The notes: generated from the sequence alone by a model not told the origin. Positions 12,903-25,260 are shown, counted from the stretch's first letter. The stretch: 64,000 nt of DNA from Varroa destructor (GCF_002443255.2 NW_019211454.1:26977344-27041343); one strand, 5' to 3'. Translations and numbers: made by a program.

Positions 12903-13116
12903 GGCACTGTGTCTTGGCCGATTTAATGGGTACTATTTTGAAGACGCAAAAGGCCCAGGGTCAAAGCGGTGGAAGGAACGGAGGGTACCGGGGAAACGGG
13001 ACGGAGGGTAACAAAACGCTTGCAGCCCTAGCTAGCAGCAGGCTACTGGCAGAGCAGCTGAACACTGCTGTTCAAGTTCTCAGTACCGGGCCGATGTCTG
13101 AAACCCATAGGGAAGT
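12903..13116 (+). CDS. Candidate exon, glycine-rich, unknown protein
   Basis: A patch clearly richer in G+C than its surroundings holds an open frame (12914-13118). It reads ADLMGTIL, then a Gly/Asn-rich stretch (GGRNGGYRGNG), then a helix-like LAALASSRLLAEQLNTAV. The frame meets a donor, GAAGT/GTGAGTCA, at 13116/13117, one codon before its stop. The upstream limit is uncertain: AG dinucleotides near 12888 and 12902 follow a weak pyrimidine stretch. No family is recognised, and a GC-richer patch lengthens open frames by chance. It could equally be a non-coding RNA exon. Confidence 0.3.
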
Positions 13117-13119
13117 GTG

Positions 13120-16100
13120 AGTCATCTGAGTGCATTCATCGCTTGCACTGCATGATAGCAGCGTATAATACTGAACGCCGGTGCTTTGAGGACAAACATT
13201 AGGGAACTGGTTTGTAGGTTACAAAACTTGAATTTTGATATAGCCATAGAAATCAGTTGCTCCATCGTCCAACGAGGAAACAAAGCAAACAACGGTTCTT
13301 TTCTAGTTACGTGTAAGCGTGCATAATCCTATATGTGTCAAGCCACTTAAAGAGTAGCACATACTAAGTCAGAGTTTCTTCCGAAGAAACCTTTACAATA
13401 ACGAGCACCGCATAGTCTTTCGTGTTTGCTATTTTCTCGGGAACCAGCGGACTCCAGCATAGCTTACAAATATGTAACCATATCGCAGGCAACTGATGCG
13501 TTGCCGTACTGCTCAGAAATACACTTTTACATAATTAATCTAATCTAAATCACATAATAAATCCAAGTACGATATTAAATACAGTCTCGCCGCGACCGCT
13601 TCATTTCTCTATCAGCATTCAGCGTAAAAATTAAATGCTTATGTACATGGCACTGTCTGTTGTACGGATAGGTATAGGTGTGTTACAGTGTGTAGGCATA
13701 TTATAGTGCAAATGTACCGCTGGCACTGGGCCTCCCCTGTGGGATAAGCTGTGGGCATACTCAATACATTACATGTAAGTTACCTTGGGGGTTAACAAGC
13801 GGACGTTGTGGGAATGTGCCATAATCAAACATAATTGCGTGCCATACACATGGCTCTCTAAACAGGCAGTATCACCACAGAGAATACCACTATGCTATTT
13901 AAATTCAAATCTGGTGTTCGATACTGTCATATCGCGACCTGATTCACACTTATCGTGTAACAGAAATAAAGAACGCTTATAATATTAAAGACTAACTGAA
14001 GCCGTCAATTTTATACCGAAATTCTTCTGTATTTCAGTTGTTAATTAACCTTTGTCAGAATTTGCTTTTAGATAGAACTTTTAGAGATATACACATTTGA
14101 CTGTATACGCCTGCGAACTAATTTAGGCATACCTTTTTCTCTTATTATCAAAAGGGGGATATTAAACCTCTTGTTTTTTTTTAAGAAGTCACGATGTATA
14201 CAAGCGAGTATGCACATATAGCAATAAGTCGCTTCCTCCTGAATGCTTAGGCAAAACTTAAAAAAAGTTAAAGCAATTGGCCTAAGCCAGAACTTACTCT
14301 TGCAGACGATATAACACGGGCAGATGTGAAGAATTAATCGTTATCCGCCTATATTATGCAATGGAAATAATTTGATAGTTCTTTTCCTAATAGCTCGAAC
14401 GGGTGGGATGCGGCAGTGCTCATGCGTGACGATACTCCACAGTATGTAAACGCCGCTGCCACTTGCCAGAGTGATTATAATAAATGTGGCGTTTGCTACC
14501 GGTAGGCGCTTCGCCCCCTTCTCGCACCATCTTTGCTTACTTCACATATCCATTTCGTGCGCTGTGTATATTTACGTTTGATATAAGTTTAACACAGTTT
14601 CTAGACTATCACTAATTGTCAGTTAGTCGAACTAAACTTCTCAGAATTCGTTAGTATATTCAACAGAGCTGGCCCTCCATCTGGCCATCCATTACTAAAG
14701 AGATGGAATCCTTTTAAAGGAACATGCTGACTGATTTGCTGCTTTATTATAATATATACATATAATAATAGAAACCAATCAAACTAATCAACGGACCTGT
14801 AACTTCCCTGAGACTTTCTAGCTTTAGATCACCTCGCTTGTGGTTATTTTGCTCAATGTAGATAATGGTAAAACGCGCATTGATTACTTGTTGTAGCAAA
14901 TAAAAAATAAAATTCTGTTATTTTGAGCCATGATAAGAATGGAATATTAAATTGCTAGTTAAGCCGAGAATATTTTTGCCCGCTGAAACAAAGCAAGACT
15001 CGTACATTTGCTACTATAAGTTCATCTCTAGTAAATTACTCTAGATGACGTAACGTTTTGTTAATATGTCTTTGTCATTTCGCGTACACAGCCGACAGAC
15101 GCACGAAGATAACTAACTGGTAGCACCAAAAATGCTTACGATGCACAACACCAAAAACAGTTCTATAAAATTAAAAAATAAACCAAATTGGAGGAGCACC
15201 ACTTTAGAGGAAATTTTTGCTGAAGTTCAGAACTGCACTCTGACACTTTGAAGTATTAGTTAAAAATAGATTTGAGCCGATTTAAATACAGTAAAATTAT
15301 GACAGGTTTGAACAGTTTAGTTTAATCATAACGGCCACATTTAAGTATCCGCCGTATCGTCAAACTTGGAAACCCTGTCATTGCTATTCCTTTTTTGCTT
15401 TGCAAATCCACGTTCGCTGAGAACTTAGAAGCTCTCTGAATATTAGCATCAGTATTATGTATGCAGTAATATGTTTATCTAATTTATTCTAAATTTATAG
15501 TTGTGAAAAAACAAAATCTTATCCCCTGTCCAAAATAAAATACCTGGTCGCAGCACTTTGCCGATATACAGTAGGACCACGTTTATTTGTTCTCCGGCTT
15601 ATACAACTTTAATAAAGGTATTTTTATGCCAGTACGATTAAATATGGCATAAATTAAAAGAAGCCGTTTTGAGCTGTCAGTTGCATTGCAAAATAACCGT
15701 CAACATCTGGCCATGTTTTCTATTCTTTACTTGTATTAGTGCATTAAATAGTATGAAAAACCGTAAAATAACGACGTACGCAGATATCGGTTTGAATAAC
15801 AGCTCGGTATTAGTATGCAATATGGAATTGTTCGATTTAGGATTCACAGCCAATCCTAAACATAAAGCCATTTCGTACTGTCGAAGTGAAAGCTCAAGTC
15901 GCTAATAATGTCCGATGCTTCGTGCTGCAACCCCCTGATGCACACTGATAGTGTAACTGAGATTTTTTAAGACACGGAAAAAAAATCATGCAGCAGCAAA
16001 TGCGATAGCGTTTAGTAATGATAGTAAACGATTCTAAGCCCTTGAGACGGTCCGTATCGATCTTCCTGCTATTTTGCTTGTTTCTTAGCTGGATCATGTT

Positions 16101-19100
16101 ATGGCTACAGCTGAAGCATGAAGAGCAGTGATTAGGAGGGAAATGGTCGTAAGGAAATTTGGGTAGAACGTCAACTGGATGAAGTCTAAATTGAAGTCTA
16201 CTAGAAGCAATGCCAAGTGTTAGATGTATCTACATCCACAATAATTAGATATCGATTTTTACTACACGCTATTTCGCTCAATGACAAATTGCGTTTTTAC
16301 CCCAGTTTCAGTAGAGGATCGACATGCTATTCAGCCTTACTCATATTCTTTCCTTTCGTCTTACTTTCAGCGATGCATAGCCTAAGTCGCGTAAGCTCGA
16401 ACAAAGTGGTACCGGGTTTCGAATGACCCGCTACTGCCGTATCGTGAGCGCTAGAGCGAGTAAACATGGACCATCGGTGTGCCAGTTTCATCAGGCTTAT
16501 TCGGCACCTGCATGGCTGGACTGCCTTTCCGTACAGGCCGCTAGCAGAACATATAAAATAAAGTAAAAAAAAAGAAAGGGAAACAATCGGAGAGAGCTAG
16601 AAAGAGAGTGAGCGGTGATACTGGAAAAATTAGCTAGGATCGCACTGGGAACAAGATAACATTAATAAGATAGCAACAACGATGACAAGGGCGGAGTGTG
16701 AACAGATTTCTAGGACTTCGCACTCAGGCCGAGAAGATCAGCTCTGTTCGGAAAATAAATTACTTTGACCGCTCGTCATTGCCCATTTCGTTACGGAGAG
16801 GGAGTAAGCTGGATGGCGATGGAAAAGCTGCAGGGTCAGCTAAACTACATATTACAGTGACGTTAAAGAAAAAAGGGCTTCACCATAAATCGTGGTTGCT
16901 TTTCTCGCCTTTTCGACTAACTATCCAGGACCGTCAATGGACGATATTTTCTTCTCTTCTAGTATTGGCTTGATACTCTAATGTATTCAAGTGTACAATT
17001 ATCAATTTTGCTATTGGGATAGCTCGTCCAATCAGACACTCCATAGGTAACTGAAAAATTGCCCCATACTTTTGGCGCCAGGCTCTTTTTCCCGCCTGCT
17101 GGGTAATTAGTCGTCTGTAATGTTTACGCCTTGAAATGGTGCTTTTATGATATCTAAACGACCTCAGCATACCTAATCACATTGCCAATGATGCACCTGA
17201 TTACTGCTCAAGCAGTCAAAATAATCAAGGAGCATTTTAAACTCTGTGATACAAGGATCAACAAATTTTGTGCACAATTGGTAACGATAAAGCGTTCGAT
17301 CATTAAACTAACGATATGAATCGTCTTAATGAAATCTCTTATATTCTAATAAATTGCAAATGTTCAATGACGGTGGCTTACATGAATAGATCAGCTTAGT
17401 TGCGTAACGTTTTTGCGAAAATCATCTGCGTATTTAAGGAGCTACATACACGGTAACGCAAGCTTCACAGACGCCATTTTCAGAATCACGAACACAACAG
17501 GCTAACTATATAGAAACAAAAACTACCACAGGAATAGAACGCCCACACAAACCCTAGCACCAGATGCGCAATGCGACGGCAATCGCTGACATTCGCTGAA
17601 CTGTCCGTAAAGCCATATGAAGACTAGTCAAAAAGAAGATCTCTGTCCTATACCCCTGCAGCAGAGTAGGCAGTCGTAGAGACCACGATATCACTTATCA
17701 GATCAAAAAATATTCGCCTTTAGGTCGACCTAGAAAAATTAGAAAAGAAAAATACCATCGACACGTCTAAGTTACTAATTCAGATACATGAAACTCCAAG
17801 ATTTTATCACGTAGTAACTCTTAGCATATTCATTTATTGATTTTGAAATAACAGCCATTGGATCTAAGGCGTGAAATTTTATTAGTGAACTACTATTAAG
17901 GGCTGCTCAAAAAATCATACAACAGCTAATACTAAATAATGAAGCTTGAGAAAACTGTGTTTCGCACAGAAATGACGCAAAAATAGCCCTACTGCCACAA
18001 AGCCGAAACTGTCAACGTCAGAGCCCTTTAGAAAGGAGCCATCAGCGAATTTTTTTTAAAAAACTTAATGAGGGCTTTTTTCCTGCAAGTGGATTTGGTG
18101 AAAACTCCTTAAGAAATCAAAATTGATAAGCGATCGACTAGCTCTCCTTTTCGAGTCTAAGCATTACCTACCGTATCCAAAGAGATTACGAACCTAATAA
18201 TCCCCGAGATTTCCTACTGTAAATCAACGTTACTCCTTTACATGGCTTTAGATTTGCCGTAAGACGCGTGCAGTTTGACGGGTGCAGTTTCGAACAGCAC
18301 ATTAGCTACAATTATCTAAAAGTTCCCTTGACACATCGTTGCTTGCTGGAGTTCTACTGTACTAAACAAAGTACGTTTCCGCCATGCCGCTTCTCACGCG
18401 ATTCGTCGGTAATTAAGATTGTTAGACTGAGGTTAGATTAAAAAAAAACGACAATCGATGTTATTTGCAGGTATATGAATCTACGAAACACGTAGACGAA
18501 TGCAAATTTGAGCGTAGCAAAATGCAAAATTATGTAGATGAATATATATTTGCAGTAAAACTTTCAGACATCATTTATTCCTATACTAAAAAGTTGATGT
18601 TGTAAAAAAGGCTAACCCACGAATATGATAAACTAGCGTTATTTGGCTATATTCTTATTATCGGTGCATTTGAATACGCTCTACGCGGAGCGTCTCTTTC
18701 GACTTCTTGCTATAGCTCCTGAACAAAAAAGATTTTGCCAACTTCCACGGCTTCAAACCGATTTTTCTAGCTTCCTTCCAGTTATTCCGCTCGTATAGTA
18801 TTCATGCAAGAGCAGCTGTCCTTTTACGTGCCCTATCCAGCGGAACACCGAAGCACAAGATACAAAGACGAAACGATTTCCCATCACCCTCCGAATTGTA
18901 TAATCATTTCGGTCGCGTTGCTCTGTACACGCTGCCTCGCTCTTTTCTTGCGTCTGTAAAAAATCACTGTCATCATTATTTTCGACTATTTGATGGCGAT
19001 TTGTTGTTTACCAACTTCCTGTGGCTTTACACTTTACTTCAAGTGCCATTCGCCTTTCGTACATTCGACGGCAAGGTCTACAAACCAAAGGAGTGTACTG

Positions 19101-19420
19101 AGTCATTTAGTGAACTAGCCTTTTTGTACACTCAACTATTAAGCGAACATACTCTCATAAAACCTGACTAGGCCTTCACAGCGGTTGTGGTTGAAAGAGA
19201 GATACAAGCAGACGACCTTGACGAAAGCAGCGTACGCTAGAGAGCGCCACTTGTTCAAAGGCTTTCCAAGAGAAGAAAAAACGCCGCCGCCGCCGCCGCC
19301 ATAAATATACAAAGTATCAAAAAGCTTTAGCCTTTTAGCATTATACCGATACATTTGATTGTTTACTTTTTTATTCTCCCTATGGTTCCTCACCTTTTCC
19401 GCGGAGCGTTACAGCTTCGG
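13120..19420. other. No supported gene
   Basis: Long AT-rich stretch without recognisable coding, RNA or transposon features. Good isolated donors occur (for example minus strand near 14302, TGCAAGA/GTAAGTT) but the open sequence beside them is about 17 codons and cannot be evaluated. A degraded tRNA-like pair of boxes at 16378-16430 is discussed under rejected items. Confidence 0.55.
19282..19300. repeat. (GCC)6 trinucleotide repeat
   Basis: Six GCC units at the edge of a GC-richer block that extends to about 20110. Repeats of this kind are common in 5' leaders and promoters of animal genes. Confidence 0.95.
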
Positions 19421-19426
19421 TTTTAC

Positions 19427-19497
19427 CCCCTGCCCCAGGTGGACGTCCGCACTGGTCTATGACTGCTAGAATCGCCTGCTGGTGCTATTGCACCCAT
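19427..19497 (-). CDS. Candidate first coding exon
   Basis: On the minus strand an ATG at 19497 has G at -3 and G at +4. The frame MGAIAPAGDSSSHRPVRTS continues for 71 nt to a donor-like GGGG/GTAAAA at 19426. A second donor, AAAAG/GTGAGG, follows near 19390. The GC-rich sequence upstream in minus sense (19500-20110) would be a 5' leader. The protein is not recognised. The same CATG also starts a plus-strand frame (19496-19696) with a poly-leucine, signal-anchor-like beginning, so the coding strand is undecided. Confidence 0.25.
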
Positions 19498-19696
19498 GTC
19501 GTTAGTGTTTCTGCCAGCGTTATTGCTGTTGTTGTTATTGTCAGTTGTGTTTCGCTATTTCATTGGTATTCAGGACACAGAGTGGGCGCATCCTACGAGA
19601 CTAAGGAGTGCGCGGCCAGCGACTAGCACTGCGCGCCGTCTACAGTCCGTCGTTCGTTCGTCGAACGCCAGCAAAAAGACCCAAGGCGAAAAGTAG
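19496..19696 (+). other. Open frame with leucine-rich hydrophobic N-terminus
   Basis: The frame begins MSLVFLPALLLLLLLSVVF, shaped like a signal anchor, then becomes Arg/Ser-rich and stops after 66 codons. Leucine runs of this kind arise automatically where CTG/TTG repeats are read in one frame, and the ATG context (C at -3) is poor. It is listed because it starts on the same CATG as the minus-strand candidate. No homology is recognised. Confidence 0.15.
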
Positions 19697-20110
19697 AACC
19701 AACGAACTGGCTGTTAGCATAGACAAGGAGTGAAGATGTTGTTACCACTACTGCCATTGCGGATCAGTTATACGTTCACTTTTAGCGGTTAGTAGCAACC
19801 TCTGCCCTAATACTAGCAGCTGTAAGAGTCCGTTGGTCTTTGCTGCTGCTGCTTATTTGCAAAACTTGGAAGCCCTAACAAGATACGTTCCCCTTACGCA
19901 TTCACCGCAATTGTGGCTACCGAGCAATGCTAGTACTTGGCCTACACGTTAGCCTTCCCGCCATATTACTGCGCATAGCCTTCGAGCAGATAAACATGCG
20001 GTTGCTTACGAGCCGTTGGCTACGACCGCCACCCCTAACACTCTCCAGACCCCCTTCCAGCGGCTTTCGTCCGCAATATGTGAAGATTTCCACACCACCA
20101 ACGCTGCGCT
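19500..20110. promoter_or_regulatory. GC-richer block, possible promoter or 5' leader
   Basis: Composition is markedly richer in G+C than its neighbours, with CTG/TTG and GCC repeats and overlapping open frames on both strands. This is the usual look of a 5' leader or promoter-proximal exon in an AT-rich animal genome. No core promoter motif can be assigned with confidence. Inference only. Confidence 0.3.
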
Positions 20111-20790
20111 CTTAGAACCTACGTCATGACTACTAAGTAGTATATATATATATCGATAGCGACGTTAATAGACCGAGTTGGAGGCTGGTTGGCCGGCTAA
20201 CGGCTGATACACGCTTCCAGTAAAACAAAACAGGGCGACACGCAGCGGGACATTTAGGCAAGAAGTCCAATTCCCGTCATCGCATCAATCCCAATGAACC
20301 GAAACAGCAACGGCCGTAACATTCAAGCAACTATTGACCAGCAGGACAACGATACAGACCACGTCATATCGAACGCTCAAGCACTCTCACATTCGAAGGA
20401 CCTAACTTCGTTTCTCGACCACTAACTAGCTCTTTTTTAGCTATAAGCGCGCGTCAACGTATTCCTATATCAACTTCTTCAATCCCGGAACGTTGTCGGT
20501 TTGCGTAAACGTATTTTATTGCTACCCCCAGTCCGTTTAGTAGACTACGTTTTTGACGAGTTCGCCAGCTAGCTGGCGGAATATCTTTGATTCTGCATTG
20601 CTTTTTTGCTGCCTGTACGTTAATAAGAACAAGAAATTTTTTCTCATCTCTAAACTGGTTTAGCTTGGGCTCATGTGTTCCAATGAACACCTCGTATTTG
20701 CCCAGATTAAATCATAATTTTTATTATATGGCCTATATAGAGTAAGTTAGTTAAGAGACGATTGCAAAAAGAGCATCAGATCTGTTTAAT

Positions 20791-20838
20791 GCTAACCGAC
20801 AGAATATTAACTATTTCGTTAATATTCTGTTGGTTGGT
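20791..20838 (+). ncRNA. 21-bp RNA-type hairpin, function unknown
   Basis: Arms 20791-20811 and 20818-20838 pair at all 21 positions around a six-base loop (TATTTC). Three of the pairs (20791/20838, 20793/20836, 20798/20831) are G.U and therefore pair only in RNA from the plus strand; on the minus strand they would be C/A mismatches. This bias is what a structured RNA would show. The stem is shorter and the loop smaller than in a canonical microRNA precursor, so no class is claimed. A chance AT-rich inverted repeat is the alternative. Confidence 0.35.
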
Positions 20839-20884
20839 TAATAAAGTTTCCAGTTATTTACTTGAGACTCTGCAACAAGCTTAC

Positions 20885-20920
20885 CTGTTTGCTGTTTGTA
20901 AAGGCTTTAGTACTACTCAT
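20885..20920 (-). other. Short start-plus-donor candidate exon
   Basis: On the minus strand an ATG at 20920 opens the frame MSSTKAFTNSKQ, which reaches an optimal donor, CAG/GTAAGC, after exactly 12 codons. The ATG context is poor (T at -3) and a stop lies immediately before it. Twelve codons cannot be tested for homology. The donor is among the best in the window, so an exon ending at 20885 is plausible even if its frame is different. Confidence 0.2.
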
Positions 20921-20939
20921 TTAATATTACTCATTTTCA

Positions 20940-22590
20940 TGTTAGTCTATTGACGTGTAACAACTACACGTTTCGTCTGTCACGTCTGCTAACTTAAGGG
21001 TCTCGCCGTTGCCGCAGACGACTATTATATTCGTATACTGTAATTATTAAAAACATCTCCTGAATACATTACTCAATATAACCATTACAGGGATGCATAG
21101 CACAGCCCATGCCTGTATTTTATCCACACCGGATCTACGTATTCATGTTATTCGAATAACCGGCATGAATAAAACCTACGTTTAATGTTTAAGCCATTGT
21201 TTAGGCTAATTTCTCGTCGATTTTTTGAAAAGTCGAAGACCAGCTAGCATTAGCAAAGACGATGGCCAAAAGTAACGAACTAAAGCTAAACCTGTTGTTG
21301 TTGTTGTCGTTTTATCCCTCATTCATTATATCGAAAATGGAGTTATGCTTCGCTTTTGTCCTAGAGATGGCGCTTAATCTTCTTCTTCTTGGAGTCTTGG
21401 TGACGACGACGTTCCTGCCAGTTACAGTAGCCATTATGGTGGTCGGCGAGTCAGTAACTGAGGCAAATGGGAACGCCGAATTCTTTTTGGGATGGAGCGG
21501 ACGTAAGCTTGCCAGACTCATCGGATCGGTAGTTAACCGAGAATGTCAGCCATCTGCCCGCCCACGATCCCATTGTCAGTCGGTGCTATCTACAGTTCCT
21601 CGAGCTTGCCCATTCCGTCGCCACTGGCTTCTTCCGCAGCCATTTCCCTCGTTCTGCATTTTCGAACTAGTGCTACTTCGATCACAATAACAACTTCGTA
21701 GTTTGAGCAACAACATCAGCAGACCAACGAAACCAACAAAGCCGACGACCTCGAGGGATGTTAGCTTGCTAGCTCCTACGAAACAACAGCGGAACGGGAG
21801 GAGATGTGAAAGAGGTAACAACGAAGATATGAACGCATATAGAGAAAAAAAAGGATAAACGCCAAATGGACAATGTATGGCCCTGATACCCGGATAGCCG
21901 ACAATGGCATATCCGTACTTTTTCCGGGGAATTTTAATTAGTTGATTGGCAAAAAACGCAAAGGTACGATTAATAACAAATGATTCAATAAAGAATGACT
22001 AAAGGGTAACGATTGGCAGGACTAACCGAATCGGTGACCTTTCTGAGGGTATTAGCACTGCGTGCTGCCGAGGTTGCGTTTGCGAAATGACGTTGGTCAC
22101 AAATAGCTACAAGAGGCTGGGCTTGGGTTACGGGAAGGTCCGTTGTGATGAAAACATGTTCCTTTGAGTTTACAACGAGGTCATTTAAAACATTTCGTTT
22201 ATGAATTAAAAAAAACTAGGTTCTACGATGTTGCTATTTGCAACAAATGGTGAATAGCTAAAAAAGCAATATTCGTTTGAACATCTTACATTTCAAGTCC
22301 TTTCTTGTTAAACGTAATCAGGATGAAAAAAATGAAGATGTTAATGACGGCAATCAATTAGCAGCGCCTTGGGGCAATTACTCTTGTTAATTGTTGGGCT
22401 TGGTGACTCCGTCTGCGATTTTCCGACAGTAGACTAAACTGCTAGAAGACAATAAAGACTAGGACAGCAATAAAGGAACTTCACACGGACTGTTGTAAAA
22501 ACAGCTGTCGAATAAGTTAAACGACATTCTACGAATAGTTAATGCAAGACGCCGGTTTAGTGAAAGATCCTCTATGCTCTCGGATATATA
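20940..22590. other. GC-richer patch at 21.26-21.82 kb, otherwise nothing recognised
   Basis: A 142-codon plus-strand frame (21262-21690) starts near a (TTG)5 run and is hydrophobic at first (LLLLLSFYPSFII, LNLLLLGVLVTTTFLPVTVAIMVV), then Pro/Arg/Ser-rich. Minus-strand frames of 69 and 81 codons overlap it. No family is recognised. As with the other GC-richer patches, a transcribed leader is as likely as coding sequence. Confidence 0.35.
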
Positions 22591-22592
22591 TA

Positions 22593-22891
22593 TACGTAGG
22601 TGTTCAAAAAGCATTGACGATTTTTCTGATGACACCATAATTCAATGGCAATAAAACTATTAAATCTAAATTAACATCACAAAGGGAGTTCTGCAGAGAC
22701 CGAAACAGATGAAAATTTGACGTGAAAAATCCGGGTTTATATCAAATTAAGGCTTCTATGTAAGTTCCTCCATGTTTCGCCGACTTCAAATGACGCTCGA
22801 GCCTCTTTAACGCGTCTAATATTGTTTGAAATGCGTGATTTGATAGCCATTTAATTAGAAAAGCCGTCAATAATTTTTCGACACTCCAATA
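22593..22891 (-). mobile_element. Internally deleted mariner element with TIRs
   Basis: A 295-bp element (22595-22889) lies between TA dinucleotides at 22593-22594 and 22890-22891, the target duplication expected for Tc1/mariner. Its ends form imperfect inverted repeats that match at about 24 of the first 36 positions, sharing GTGT, AAAAA, ATTGACG and TTTTCT in register. Inside, on the minus strand, HLFRSLQNSL is preserved, the segment that follows the third catalytic Asp of mariner transposases; the catalytic core is missing. It is thus a deletion derivative that could only have moved using enzyme made elsewhere. The internal segment matches the relic at 11.9 kb over about 27 bases with two changes. 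Confidence 0.8.
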
Positions 22892-22894
22892 TAC

Positions 22895-25260
22895 ATATGC
22901 ATGTCAGCGTATTCTGTATATTAAGAACTGGAAGACAGATAGGCTACAGAAATCCAGATGATCTATCACTCATGCTAAGCCTTGTAGGAATTAAGTGCGA
23001 TGCTAGCCTCAGCGCGATACCCGGTCAACCTCGCTTTCATCTTCGTTCCTTACTCTGCTCATATTCGTCCATTACACACTTTTGATTGAGCCTGTATCGG
23101 TTTAACTCGCAACTTTCCAGTGACCCCTTGCTCTCTTTTCCAGCAACTTTGCTATGGCGGCATGTCCTGGGCGCCGAGGAGCGGTGGACCTTGCGACATT
23201 ATCCAAACGAGTGTTCTATATACTAATAGGAGCTCGTCCGACGTGCCGGTCATCCCAACCGCCTATCCTCATTAGTTCTCCACGGGAGACCGGTAACAGT
23301 AGCGGCTGTAGTTTTCCGTGCATATAATTCAGTTGTATGTAACTATCCATCCTGTTGTTTCGCATCGCCATTTTCCTTCCTGCTGTCATTACCCTCTTCG
23401 TCTTCTCCGTCCTCGCCGCTTTTCTTTAGGAGCCTAACACATACTAGTATAGCGTGTTGTAAAAAGCATCGTAAGAGTTCGCCGTGGCTTGCCTGATTCA
23501 TCATATTCACGCTGGCCAATATACGCATCATACCTCTTTCCGGAGCAATGAGATAAGTAGTCCTGCTCTCCTTGAAGCAGACACGACAGGGACGGGTTGT
23601 TGAAACGATAGTGGCAAAAAGAAATGGTTATAAAAAGTTGTGATACTGGACACACAGTAGGAAAAATGCTTGTCACTACGCTTGAACGACAGCCGCTAGG
23701 TCGACGTTGTACCCTATTCTTAGTCAATTTGCCCCTTATTTGAACAAAAATTACATAGAGGCAACTAAGGGTTACGAAATAAAAGCTAATAAAGAACTTA
23801 GTAGGTTTAACCTGAATCGTTTTTGGCTATATGCCCTGCAAAGCATCCTGCGTATCGCATTGAGTATATACATTATTATAGACAGAGCGAGCTTCGCCTA
23901 TTAGCTTAATTTAATATAAAGTGTTGCCAATCATTGCAAAGCTAGAAGAAGATTGCACATACTTCAGGAGACGAAATGATAATTTTAGACAAAGCTAATA
24001 TATTTTTATCACTATTTTTAGGTACAAAACGATATATCACTAGGTAATTTAGCCTAAGCCACAAGATTGCTAAAGGGTCTTTTATGCTTCTGTGTATGAA
24101 TATATGCCACTCTATTTTGACGACAGAGCGTCACCATTATAGTTACCATTATAGTTTGGGCCTTGAGACACGGGCGTGCGGTTTCATGGCGTAACCGCAG
24201 CACTTGCTTCCGTTCCGTCGCCCGTTTATATCAATCTTGACTTGTGGTCCTTCACTAAGCAGCGCCGACTGAGAAGCGAGTGGTGTTGGCGCTAATAATG
24301 GCGGTAGAGAATGAGCAAAGTAGCTGTGCGATAACTGGCTTTTCAAGCGCGACCACTTCTGCCTTGCACTATTGCAATATATATATATATACTGCCTAGA
24401 TAGATATACACACATAACCTTCCTGGCGGCTACCGACAGGCCGAACGAGTAGGCTCATTAGCTGATGTTTCCCACGGGTTCTGGACCCTCGCGTCTCCTT
24501 CTACAGATTAGAGGATGCTGGATAAAAGCAATACTTCGTTTTCGCCGCTGACTCATAGGGAGGACTCTTTAAATAGAGGAAAAACTATTTATATATCCCA
24601 TGATGGGTGCGTGTTCAACCCTAGGGCAGTGATGTCGCATACGTTGAAACAACCACATTGTGTAACGTGTGACTTCGCCTCTTTCGTTGTGTTCTAAGTG
24701 TATGTTTTGTGAAAATTTATGTACGTCTCCGTGCTCGAGCGTTGTCAGCGTCGTGCTGTTCGCAGGTGTAGCGCGTGCGGCGGCAAACTCGACACAGCAC
24801 ACGATGATGTATTAGCAAACAAAGGACTTATCTCAAACAACGTTTACGGTCGTACAACATCATGTGTTCATCGTTAGCTAAGCCCGTGTTGTCGGGGCAC
24901 TTGAGACCTACTGAATGGTTGAACTTGTCTGAAAACAATAGGCATCAAATGTTCTAGCCACACGTGGGTGTCTCCGTGATAGCTAATTGTCGTTGTGATG
25001 TAGGTTCGAACCTAGGCCCAGCCACATTTCGTTTCGTGTTGGCAGCCAGTCGTTTGATTGAATGCCGAACGGTGACAGCGGACGCAGAAAATCGGAGTAT
25101 AAAAAGCCGCACCTGGCTCTTAGGTCTATCGTACAATTATAAGAAGTACCGATTGCCTTGTTATAGGTGAAGGCAGGTTGATGATCGCAGAGCGAAGCCT
25201 AGTGATGTGAGCGCCTATGAGGGAAGTATATAAGATAGTTTGAGTCTCGGAAATCAAATC
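22895..25260. other. No supported gene; small repeats
   Basis: Short frames only. A perfect 12-bp tandem duplication, ACCATTATAGTT, occupies 24133-24156 and a TA microsatellite 24377-24391. A possible SINE scrap at 24975-25045 is listed separately. Confidence 0.5.
24975..25045 (+). repeat. Possible tRNA-derived SINE fragment
   Basis: An A-box-like TAGCTAATTGTC is followed only about 20 bases later by a B-box-like GGTTCGAACC and then GGCCCAGCCACATTTCG. The order resembles the head of tRNA-derived SINEs known from ticks, in which a B box is followed by a GGC-rich stretch and CATTTCG. The boxes are too close for a functional tRNA promoter, so a deletion must be assumed. TAGGTTCGAACCTA is also a plain 14-base palindrome, which may be all there is. 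Confidence 0.2.

Noticed and set aside
16378..16430. tRNA-like A box (TAGCCTAAGTCG) and B box (GGTTTCGAATG) pair
   Set aside because: The boxes are about 37 bases apart instead of about 45, the T loop would have eight bases, and no acceptor stem can be formed.
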